From Lenzites betulinus (taxonomy: Eukaryota > Basidiomycota > Agaricomycetes > Polyporales > Polyporaceae): a stretch of 64,000 nt of DNA. The notes under the pieces were generated by a model. The model did no database searches, was not told the origin of the DNA, and saw only the letters and a list, made by a program, of their open reading frames with translations. The stretch spans positions 18,075 to 82,074 of the forward strand of contig JABYQU010000084.1 of NCBI GenBank assembly GCA_022264855.1, given 5' to 3'. A program made the position numbers and the translations under genes. Below are positions 35,556 to 45,366 of this stretch, one piece after another (within the stretch, counting starts at the first letter, position 1; every line of letters starts with the position of its first letter).

Positions 35556-38500
35556 ATGCTCACCACTCGTTACCTCCCCCTTCTCTTCTCGGCCCTTCTC
35601 GCTGGCGCGTCGTCTATGGTGTCAGTCTCGGACAATCTTCCAGACCAGCTCCCTCCGATTGCCCGCATACACACTCCTTTCACATGGACCATTTCTAACA
35701 ACACCTTCCTCTCGAGCGCTAACACGACGTTGACCTATTCGGCCTCCGCCCTTCCAGCATGGCTCTCTTTCGACCCGGGAACGCTCACTCTTCATGGCAC
35801 GCCCGACACTGACGCTGAGGGGTCACCTCGGATCACTGTTACAGCAACGGACCCACAATCCTCAGACTCTGCTTCAACCTCAGTCACTCTGTGTGTTACA
35901 TCGTATCCGCCTCCAGAGCTGCACATTCCTGTCGAGGCTCAGTTCACAGACAAGAACCCATCTCTCTCCTCGGTCTTCTTGGTCACGAACAACTCTGCGC
36001 TTTATAACTCTAGGCCGACTCTTCGCGTGCCTCCGAAGTGGTCCTACAGCATCGGCTTCCAGTACGACACGTTCACAGCTCCCAATAGCCTGTACTACGC
36101 CGCCACACAAGCCGATGGCTCTCCCCTTCCGGATTGGATCAACTTCAACGAGAGAGCTCTCACGTTCGGCGGCGTGACTCCTCATCCTGAAGAGCTCACT
36201 GGACCTCGCACCGTCTCGCTCGTCCTGCACGCGTCTGATCAGGAGGGCTACTCCGCTGCGTCTGTCCCCTTTGACCTGGTAGTGGCTGCTCACGACATGA
36301 CTTTGGCGATCCCGTCTTTGCCGACAATCAACGTTACTGTTGACACTCCCTTTGAGCTCACTCTGAACTCTGCGGCTGACTTCTCTGGGGTCTTGATTGA
36401 CAACGAACCTCTCGCGCCCTCAAACATCACTGTGCTTGACATCGACACCTCTGGTCTTGAAAGCTGGCTGCGCTACAACGACACTAGTAAGACGCTCAGC
36501 GGACAACCTCCCTCGGACTTTTCTAGTGGGATCCTACCGGTTGTCCTCACCTCCTCGGTCAATCAGACGGTGCAGACTACCGTGACGATCGCTGCTGTAC
36601 CATCCTTCTTCTCGACACCGGACCTGCAACCTGTGTTGATCACCCCTGGAAACGCCTTTTTCTTTGACCTGGCGCAGTATTTCTCGAACAGCAGCGGTCT
36701 AGGCAACCAGAACTCGGGCGTAAACTTGACGGCTTCCTTTGACCCCACCGACGCGGGCGATCACCTGAGCTTTGACCCAAGCTCGGCACAGCTCACTGGG
36801 ACTATTCCCTCCGATGTATCGTACCCTCACATAACGGTGACGTTCACTGCATACTCGCGCATCACTCACTCGACGTCCCATACCACTCTGCCGTTGTCGC
36901 TGTCCACGTCCGATTACGGCAACCAGCACAACAAGACGGGTGGCCTATCCACCGCCTCGCGCGCAAAGCTGGTCCTCGGGTTGAAGATCGCGTTTGGCGT
37001 CATCAGCGCGTTTGTAGCCATCGCTGTTGCCTTCGCCGTCCTGCGCCGGTGCACCCATGTGCCCGACAGCGCGGTTGTTGGCGAGGAGGCCCGTCACGCC
37101 TGGACGGACGCCGAAAAGAGATGGTACGGAATCGGTATCGAGGTCGACGGAGAGGCCTACGTACCCAAGGACGAAGAAGGATACGGCTGGGCTCAAGGTG
37201 CTGGCCCCTCCTCCCCAGGCAAAGAGGGCACTGGCTTCGGCGTAGCGTTGTCTCGCGTCCTCACGCGCACCTTCTCCAACACGACTGGGGCAGCCAACCC
37301 GCGTTCACCGCTCAGTCCCGTGGGTCTACCGCAGAGCCCCGGGGTGATGAGGAAGGTTGAGTTCATGGGTAAACTGCGCACCACCGCGCGCATCGTGAGC
37401 GAAAAGTACCGCCGCGTCGTGAGCGGGGGCCCCAAGCGACCCGTCATCTCGAAGCCAACGCTGATCATGACGAGCGACACCCGCGCAACCGCACTGTCTC
37501 GCCCAAGCATCGACGGCCTACCCATGACCATAGACAGCATTTCGGAGATGCCGCACTTCGACGCGTCGCGGTATGCTCCAAGCGGCCTCACGTCCCTCAT
37601 CGACTCGCCCTCGTCCTCGACGGACGCACGCTCGGTACCTCGCCGCCGTGCTGACTTCGCCCCGCCGCGGATGATCTCCGCGCCCGCCCCAGCGCACACC
37701 AAGAGCGAGAGGCAGTCAATGAAGTCGGTCGCGTCTTCATTTGCGACAAGCTCCTCTGCAAACACGCACGAGGCCGAGGCGGTCGTGCAGCGCGCGCGCG
37801 CCGTGTCCGTCCGCAGCGCCGTCAGCGCACTCTCCTTCACCTCCCAGGGCGAGGTCGGCCAGAACGGGCGGCCGCGCCTCGTGCCGTTCACGAGCGCGAC
37901 GCGCGTGCCCGTCCCGAAGCTGCCCACATCGTTCTTCTCGCCCGACCCGAACGAGCCTGTCGCTGCACCCACCCCGGAAGGGGCGGGCCCGAAGCGGGTC
38001 GCGAGCCAGATGGCGAAGGTGTTCAGGAACGTCGGCGGTGCGGCCCCCCCGCCACCCGCGGAGGACGAGCTGAGCACGGGGATTGAGTACGTGCGTGCGT
38101 TGGGGGATGATGGCCGGAGTCTGGCCTCGAGAGGTGTGTCCAGTTCTCTGATTCAGCTTCGAGGGCGGACACTAACGTATTTCACAGCTACAGTGAATCC
38201 GTCGCCGGTCCCCTCGTTCTCGTCGCTCGAGTCTTCTCACCACGGGCACGATGCCGGCAGCGCCCCGGTCCCACGGATGCTCGCGCGTGTCGGGGAGCGG
38301 TTCCGGTACCGCGTCACAACGACCGCCGCTACGACGCTCACTGGAGACAAACCTGTGCTCCTTGTGGCCAGGCTGACCTCTGGGAGGCCACTGCCGCGGT
38401 TCATGAAGGCAGACTTCAATGCAGTGCCTAGCGGGACCGGTGCGCGCGTTGAGCGACGGGTGGTTGAGCTGTCCGGAACACCCATCGGTGCGGAAGTCGG

Positions 38501-38588
38501 CGAGCTGGAGATCGGAGTGTACGTGCGCGAGAGTGGGGAGTGCGTCGGGAGGGTGAACGTGGAGGTCGTAGAGAGGAAGTCGGGGTGA
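35556..38588 (+). CDS. Axl2-like membrane protein with cadherin-like repeats
   Basis: Exons 35556-38133 and 38188-38588 give 992 aa. A signal peptide (MLTTRYLPLLFSALLAGASS) is followed by four dystroglycan-type cadherin-like domains (roughly 25-120, 140-240, 245-345 and 350-455), each with the LP.WL.F/Y...L.G.P pattern, and many N-glycosylation sites. A membrane helix lies at about 471-493, after which comes a cytosolic tail of about 500 residues rich in Ser/Pro. Axl2 of yeast marks the axial bud site and binds septins; in filamentous fungi it affects septation and sporulation. The 54-nt intron is a multiple of three without stops, so retention would still give protein (1010 aa). Confidence 0.88.
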   Translation: MLTTRYLPLLFSALLAGASSMVSVSDNLPDQLPPIARIHTPFTWTISNNTFLSSANTTLTYSASALPAWLSFDPGTLTLHGTPDTDAEGSPRITVTATDPQSSDSASTSVTLCVTSYPPPELHIPVEAQFTDKNPSLSSVFLVTNNSALYNSRPTLRVPPKWSYSIGFQYDTFTAPNSLYYAATQADGSPLPDWINFNERALTFGGVTPHPEELTGPRTVSLVLHASDQEGYSAASVPFDLVVAAHDMTLAIPSLPTINVTVDTPFELTLNSAADFSGVLIDNEPLAPSNITVLDIDTSGLESWLRYNDTSKTLSGQPPSDFSSGILPVVLTSSVNQTVQTTVTIAAVPSFFSTPDLQPVLITPGNAFFFDLAQYFSNSSGLGNQNSGVNLTASFDPTDAGDHLSFDPSSAQLTGTIPSDVSYPHITVTFTAYSRITHSTSHTTLPLSLSTSDYGNQHNKTGGLSTASRAKLVLGLKIAFGVISAFVAIAVAFAVLRRCTHVPDSAVVGEEARHAWTDAEKRWYGIGIEVDGEAYVPKDEEGYGWAQGAGPSSPGKEGTGFGVALSRVLTRTFSNTTGAANPRSPLSPVGLPQSPGVMRKVEFMGKLRTTARIVSEKYRRVVSGGPKRPVISKPTLIMTSDTRATALSRPSIDGLPMTIDSISEMPHFDASRYAPSGLTSLIDSPSSSTDARSVPRRRADFAPPRMISAPAPAHTKSERQSMKSVASSFATSSSANTHEAEAVVQRARAVSVRSAVSALSFTSQGEVGQNGRPRLVPFTSATRVPVPKLPTSFFSPDPNEPVAAPTPEGAGPKRVASQMAKVFRNVGGAAPPPPAEDELSTGIEYVRALGDDGRSLASRGVSSSLIQLRGRTLTYFTATVNPSPVPSFSSLESSHHGHDAGSAPVPRMLARVGERFRYRVTTTAATTLTGDKPVLLVARLTSGRPLPRFMKADFNAVPSGTGARVERRVVELSGTPIGAEVGELEIGVYVRESGECVGRVNVEVVERKSG

Positions 38589-38897
38589 GCGTTAGCGCGT
38601 AGAATGACCTATACGCCCTGTTGCGTTGACGCAGGGGCTGCCGTGGACGATGTCTGGCTGTTTGTTGTGTATCTGTATGCCGTTGTACATCATTAGTTGG
38701 AGGAATGAGAACATGTCTATCTGACAGAACGTGAGATTTAGTAACTCAGTAAGAGAGTAGCGGCCGAATGTGTTGCCAAGTTCACGTCTTGCCGCCCAGC
38801 AGCGCTCAGCAACGAATGACCTTCCCTTCAGACTTCAGATCTTCAGCTTCAATATGCGAGGCCGATGAAAGCCGAGGACCGAGTTGTGGGACCGGCC

Positions 38898-40362
38898 CAG
38901 GCTCCTAAACCAGCCGTCCACAGCGTTCTCGTTCCCAGAGTGTTAGTAGCGTAGGTCGAATTTTATCCGAGACGGGCGTTTTGTATGATACCAAAAAAGG
39001 ATATGTCATAAACCGAGGTTAGGTAATATGTTGCAGACGGAGACTTTCCTGATTAGGCCTGAGTAAGGGAAGAGAACGCTGTAGGACGGCTGGCACAACT
39101 TGTCAGACGCCCGTGAAGCGCTCACTTCGGGTAACCTAGATTTATTGATATGCTGTGCCAATAAACGACTCTCTCGTTCGAATAAGTCTGAACGAATACT
39201 GATTCCCTCGCGCGGGGCGTCTCATCGCGCGCACTCCTGGACGACCGCGTCCCGTCTCGCCGTCGGTCCTCGGCGGGGATTTATGTATTGTATTGATATC
39301 CCGCGATAACTAGTTGGTTTTGAGCACGCGCGGCAAACACGCGGGATCCTCGACGGCTCGCGCGGGGGACACGCGCGCGGCGCGCGGATGCAGGCGACAG
39401 TATCGCGCCGTCGGCGCTGACAAGGGCGGGGCTGCAGCGCGCGAGCCTCGACGGCTTGGCATCCTCGACGGGATGGCGAACGCGGAGCGGCGCACCTGCG
39501 GGTGCGTGTTCGGTGCTCGCGCGCGCCGCAAGCCTTGAGCCGCGCGAGGCACAAGCCAAACAGTTACACTTTGAATGCTCGCTCTGTCAGGCACGCAGGG
39601 GGTGTCATGGACGTTTAGTGCGAATGACAATGAGCTTGCAGAGTCCAACAGGCCGAGTACCTACCTCGCGCAGCTGGTCTCCCGCACGCGCAAAAACAGT
39701 AGCTAGACTGCCTCGCGCGGCTCAAGGCTTGCGGCGCGCGCGAGCACCGAACACGCACCCGCAGGTGCGCCGCTCCGCGTTCGCCATCCCGTCGAGGATG
39801 CCAAGCCGTCGAGGCTCGCGCGCTGCAGCCCCGCCCTTGTCAGCGCCGACGGCGCGATACTGTCGCCTGCATCCGCGCGCCGCGCGCGTGTCCCCCGCGC
39901 GAGCCGTCGAGGATCCCGCGTGTTTGCCGCGCGTGCTCAAAACCAACTAGTTATCGCGGGATATCAATACAATACATAAATCCCCGCCGAGGACCGACGG
40001 CGAGACGGGACGCGGTCGTCCAGGAGTGCGCGCGATGAGACGCCCCGCGCGAGGGAATCAGTATTCGTTCAGACTTATTCGAACGAGAGAGTCGTTTATT
40101 GGCACAGCATATCAATAAATCTAGGTTACCCGAAGTGAGCGCTTCACGGGCGTCTGACAAGTTGTGCCAGCCGTCCTACAGCGTTCTCTTCCCTTACTCA
40201 GGCCTAATCAGGAAAGTCTCCGTCTGCAACATATTACCTAACCTCGGTTTATGACATATCCTTTTTTGGTATCATACAAAACGCCCGTCTCGGATAAAAT
40301 TCGACCTACGCTACTAACACTCTGGGAACGAGAACGCTGTGGACGGCTGGTTTAGGAGCCTG
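38898..40362. mobile_element. Foldback element with 656-bp identical arms (MULE-like)
   Basis: The sequence from 38896 to 39551 is the reverse complement of 39709-40364, identical wherever compared, around a 157-bp loop. Taking the ends as CAGGCTCC...GGAGCCTG, the flanks show a 9-bp direct repeat GGACCGGCC (38889-38897 and 40363-40371). The repeat is partly palindromic, so 5 or 7 bp also fit. Long terminal repeats plus a 9-bp duplication suggest a Mutator-like non-autonomous element. Mirror-image ORFs in the arms (39314-39538 plus, 39722-39946 minus) look like GC-rich chance. Identical arms imply recent origin or ongoing correction. Confidence 0.85.
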
Positions 40363-40607
40363 GGACCGGCCAGGAGGTGATTCACCTGGAGATTGGAATA
40401 AGCGTGATGCGAAGGAAGCCGGTATCTGATAAGATTGCCGAGCTAGCCGTATGCAGCATCTCTCTGCCCTCTCTCCGTCCCCCGTCCGCACCGAACCTAA
40501 CTTTGCACTCGCCGACAGCTACGCCTCCCATGGCCCCATCCTCTCTCTCTTCTCTTCCTCCGCCCACCATCTCCTCCTGATTCCTTTCCTTCTCCGCCGC
40601 ACACGCG

Positions 40608-43381
40608 ATGACGCGCCGCGGGTACTCGCTCGTGCCCCAGTCGCCCTCCCCCGGTCAGCTCCGCCTCTTCTGCTCCCGACCCCGCCTTGCTGACGCCAGA
40701 TCATATCTTCTGTTGTTCATTTGGTGCTGCCAGTGGGCGAGCGCAGGAGCATTTCCCCGCTCGACGCCCGTCGCTCAGTCCTTACCGCGTCTTCAATCAC
40801 CGTTACGAGCTTGGCCCGAGAGGTCGTCGAAGAGATCGAGGCCGAAGAGGACGCACATGCAGGCGTCAGGGCTGTAGAAGCTGCGGAACACGTCTTTGGG
40901 CGAAGATCCCGCTGGTTTCTCTTCACAGGGTATGTCCAAAATCTGAGCCACGGGCGTACTTGGAATCGGGTGCTCATGCGCGGGAACGCGTAGAATCGCG
41001 CTAGCGTCCTATGTATACTCGCTTGACAATCAGACTACCTCCAACTATCTCGCTTTCGCAACCTCGTACTTCGGCGCTCATAGTCTGATATCTTCGCTCC
41101 AAGTTGCACAGTCTATTCTCGGTGCGTTCTTCATTTCTCTGCAGGCATATGGTCCGACTATATTGCTCCTCCCTTCGGTCGTAGTTGCATGTGGGAAACC
41201 CATCATCGCAAAGGTTGCAGACGTCACCTCCCGCGGGACCGCATACCTCGTCGTTCGTGAGTCACTTGTCCCACGCCAATGACAGTCCTTGGATTGACTC
41301 TCGGCCGCCACATAGTTATCTTCTATGTTTGCGGTAAGCCTATACCACGCGTAGTGAGGCCTATCTCCTCATCTGTCGCAGGATATATCGTTATTGCTCT
41401 CGCGCCCAATGTCGGCGCCGTCGCAGCGGGAATCATCCTATACGCAATGTACGTGGCCACCATCGGCGGACTCGCCATACAAATCGACACTGACGTCGTG
41501 TGGTCCCCGTGCACAGCGGTTACACGTGTGTTCTCCCCAGTCACGGTAAATACGCGCGTGCTAAAATGGCTCGGAAATTAGAGGCCTCCAACTGCTCACG
41601 TCCGTCATCATTGCTGACATCACTACCCTGCAATGGCGTGGTATTGTATCCGGAATGACCTCCCTTCCGTTCCTCGTCAACGCCTTCATTGGCTCCAACC
41701 TCTCGAACTTCTTCCTCGAGCACCTAAACTGGAGATGGGGATGTAAGCCTATCTTTGTTAATACTTTTACGCACGTCAATAGCTGACGTCCGGACAGATG
41801 CCATGTTTGCCATCTTGGTGCCAATGGCACTCTCACCGCTGATCATCACGCTTTACTGGGGCGAGCGTAAGGCAAAGAAACTCGGCTTGGTTAATGCGCC
41901 CACGCGCAGCGAACTCGTAGCCCAGGCGAATGCTAGCGCGCTCAAGCGTGTGTGGCTGTTTGCGGAACAGCTCGATCTCGTCGGACTTATCCTCCTGGGA
42001 GGCGCGGTTGCGCTCATCCTGCTTCCCATGACGCTCGCGCAGCGTGCGAAAGGTCAATGGAGTAGCCGTAAGTCATTCCATGCTACTTGCGGTAGCGATT
42101 TTCACACTCCCCATGCAGCCTCAATGATCCTCATGCTTGTTGCGGGTTGGGTTATGCTCCCGCTTTTCGCGCTCTGGGATGGGAAATACGCCAAGCGGCC
42201 TGTGATCGCGCGGCGGTTCCTAACCAATCGCACGGTCGTTTGTGCTGCCTGGATCGGCTTCTTCGACTTTGTACGTACTCGACACCTCATGCTACCGCTC
42301 TGGGATGACTTGCTCATTCTACCCCCTGTTTAAAGTTGTCGTACTTCTTGACATACACATACCTCTCGTCATTTGTCCTCGTAACAAAACCCTGGTGCGT
42401 AAACGTGTTGCGCTCGCAGATACACATACTCACGCCTACCGAGCGCAGGTCGATGACGAGCGTGTTCTATTTCGGTCAGGTGCAGACATTAGGTCTCACG
42501 TTCTTCGGGATTATCGCCGGCATTCTAATGCGCTTCCTGCATCGCTACAAGGTAAATCATCCCTCCTACGTCGTTTTACGTACGTCCCGCTCACGTTAGA
42601 CTCTTCCGCAGTGGATCCTATTCTGCGGGCTCTGTATCCGCCTGGTGTACGTCCCTCCCTCGGCTAGATCTCTCCTGCTCATCATCTCATGTGATCCCTC
42701 CGACCCTACACAGCGGCGTAGCGCTCATGATACACTCGCGCGGAAGCGACGGGTCCGACGCGGAGCTCGTCTGGACGCAGGTCCTGCAAGGCATGGGCGG
42801 CGGCTTCGCGGCGATCTGCTCGGGCATCGGCGCACAGGCGTCCGTCCCGCACGCGGACGTCGCGATGATCACCGCCCTCGTCCTGCTGTGGACCGAGATC
42901 GGCGCGGGCGTCGGCGGCAGCATATCGGGGGCTATTTGGAGCAGCGGGATGCCCGCCGCGCTCAAAGAGCATTTACCGGATCTGACCCAGGAGGAGCGGG
43001 ATGTGCTATTTGGGAGCATAACGGACGTGCGCGCGCGCCCGATGGGCGACCCGGTGCGACAGGGCGTCATCGCTGGTACGTTCCTTGTTCCTCCAGCTGG
43101 CCTTGTGTCGCATCGCCGGTGCTAACATCCCATACGCCACAGCATACAGCGACACGATGAAGACGATGCTGATCGTCGCGACGGTCTTGAGCATCGTCCC
43201 TGTGTTCCTCGCGCTCCTCATGCCGGACTGGTACCTCGGCGACCAGCAGAACGCGGTCGTTTTCGATAGCGACACCGCCGCTGGCGGGGGCCGCGCAGTT
43301 CCTGCGGACGACGAGGCCGTGTACGACGACACGGACGAGGAAGAAGATGAGCCGGAAGAGCATGAAGAGCCGGCGCAGTGA
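40608..43381 (+). CDS. MFS siderophore-iron transporter
   Basis: Fifteen exons close the frame (638 aa): 40608-40653, 40734-40929, 40994-41121, 41185-41256, 41316-41333, 41382-41448, 41517-41525, 41582-41742, 41798-42067, 42119-42270, 42336-42394, 42449-42551, 42612-42646, 42714-43075 and 43143-43381. Siderophore-carrier hallmarks are YSLDNQTTSNYLAFATSYF, KPIIAKVADVTSRGTAYL, YAIGYTGLQLLT, IIADITTLQWRG and SYFLTYTYLSSFV. About 14 membrane helices are expected, between an acidic N-terminus and a very acidic C-terminal tail. The role is proton-coupled import of ferric siderophores. Exon 7 is only 9 nt (I-G-Y-T with its neighbours) and exon 5 only 18 nt; both are needed for the conserved motifs. 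Confidence 0.92.
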
Positions 43382-43816
43382 AGGCGCGTGGTGGGGTAGA
43401 GAGTGGGTTTTGGACACTCGTGGAAAGCGGGGTTGCTGGATATCCGGATTATAGATCTACGTGTATACCTTGCGGAGGTGCTCTCTCGCTTTCTCTCGCT
43501 GTCTTGTATGGACAAGGACTCAATAACATACCGTTACTGCCGTGTTCCGGCGCATACACGCGCGCCCGGTGCTTCAACCGTACTAGTACTAGTACATTCA
43601 GGATTCAGAGGTCCACTGTTACTCACTAATACTTGCTAGCACTGTACTCAAAGCTTCGATGTGGCGGTGTCAACTTCGCCAACAAGAAGTGCTTTGCAAA
43701 GTTCACTGTATCAGAGTTTCGCATGCAACGATTCGTTGCGAGGTGATATATGCGATCGAAACCCGAATCAAACAGTCCGACTAGCAGAGTACTACTACAT
43801 ATCGTCTCCGCGACGA
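43382..43816. other. Convergent intergenic region
   Basis: 3' flanks of the MFS gene (plus) and the FtsJ-like gene (minus). Nothing else was seen. Confidence 0.5.
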
Positions 43817-45141
43817 CTACACACCAGAAATGCCCTTCTTTCTGAAGAAAGACTGAAGTCCTTCCACCTGCGTTCGCCACACCCCATCCCCCAGCTCAAC
43901 CAGCCGATCGACGTAATCCTCGAGCATCGTCTCTGCAGTAACCACGAAGTCCAAGTCATTCGGGTCAAGGATCCTCCCACTCCCGTCCGGCCCTCCGAAC
44001 CTCAGCTCCCGCCACAACGTCCTCAGCCCCGCCAGATACGCTAGCTTCATATCCGCACCGCGCCCTTGTCCGACGCCTTTCGCAATGGCGTAGAACGTGC
44101 TCCGATTCGTGTGCGCCACCCTCGGCTTGTGCAGCAGGAGTGAGTCCGAGAGCACGTCGAAAAGGTAGATGAGCTGCGCGGCGGGAAAGGAGTCCGCGTG
44201 CGACAGCTTGGCGACGACCGTGCCGCCCGTGGACACAGTCGTGAGCGCGATGATGATTTGGCCGATGAGCAGCGCGCCGCGATACGCGGTATGCGCGGAC
44301 TTGCGCGCCGCATGCGCATCCGGATCTGGGTCTGCTGCCGCGATGGCATCCGTGTCGAGGGCGGCGGTGTACGTCCGGAGCGCGTGTGCGTCAATTATCA
44401 CTAGGTCGAAGGAGGCTTCCAGGGCAGCCAGGAAGGCATCGGCGCTGGAGTCCTCGTGGAGGTCGTACAAGAGCACATCTTGCTCGACGTATTTGAATCG
44501 TGACAGTAAATATTTCTCAAGAAAACAGTCGTGGCCTCCCAGTGCGACGGGCAACGAGATGCCAATCCCGGATGCGCTAGTATTCTTCCCGAGGATGTAC
44601 CGGCTGAAGCCGCCCGGGGCACATCTAGACCGCGATGTGAGTAACGAGTGCATCTCAGTCGCCCACGTCGAGATCCCTGCTGCTGGTAGGAATGGTATGC
44701 AGACTAGATTGCAGTGGGGACCACTCACCCGACATCGAGAAACGCGAGATCTCCCGAGCTCGGGACAACATGGCGGGCGGCATCGTCAAGCTCGCCCATG
44801 ACTCGCTGCATGGTTTTGTACCAGTAGCTGTTGACCTGCTGCCTGCTGCTGTCTGCGGAGCGACGCTGATGCGCAAAGTGGTTGTTCAGCTCGTCCACCT
44901 CCCATCCCTGACCGTAAAAAGTCGCGTTCGCGATGTGCGGGGATTGGCACTCGAGTTCAGTGCTAGGAAGTGTCCAATGTGGAGCGAGGCGGCGCACCTT
45001 TGATTTTAATGCCATCAACTCTTGGAGCGAGGCCACCGGCCTCCGTGCTAGGATGGCCGCTGCATCTAGCTTGTGCGCCGATGGCCATACAGTTCCGGCG
45101 GGGATGCGGGGATGCAGCGCAGTAGGGCTTGACGAGTACAT
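43817..45141 (-). CDS. FtsJ-like RNA methyltransferase domain protein
   Basis: Exons 45141-44729 and 44624-43817 give 406 aa. The SAM-binding motif LDVGCAPGGFSRYIL is restored exactly across the intron (the last LDVG of exon 1 and CAPGGF of exon 2). Further family features are LLYDL, FDLVIIDAH, a GTVVAKL strand after the helix LLIGQIIIALTTV, and KPRVAHTNRSTFYAIAKGV. The fold is a Rossmann 2'-O-methyltransferase of the RrmJ/FtsJ type; mushroom genomes carry several paralogues of unknown RNA target. The start at 45141 was chosen because a TATA box lies 58 bases upstream. An upstream in-frame ATG at 45243 would lie ahead of that TATA box. Confidence 0.82.
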
Positions 45142-45198
45142 TGCTCCAGAAAGTGAAGCGGGTTCAACCTGTGGTTCTGGCGCCAGGGCGGGCAAGCA

Positions 45199-45205
45199 TA
45201 TATAT
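45199..45205 (-). promoter_or_regulatory. TATA box of the FtsJ-like gene
   Basis: A TATATAT core within the symmetric GCATATATATGC, 58 bases upstream of the chosen start codon. Confidence 0.5.
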
Positions 45206-45366
45206 GCATACATCAGGAAAAACCTCTTCCGTGATTTAGGCATATTTTAGGGATCCCCGCCAGCTAACTCATCTAACACCGGCTGCATCACAACTAATAC
45301 ATCTAAGCTCGGTGTATGATCAATATGAGATAGATATGCACGAGACAACGACTCTAATCGAATGTT

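Noticed and set aside
39314..39946. Pair of identical ORFs in opposite directions
   Set aside because: They are the mirror image of one another inside the foldback arms and show no domain.
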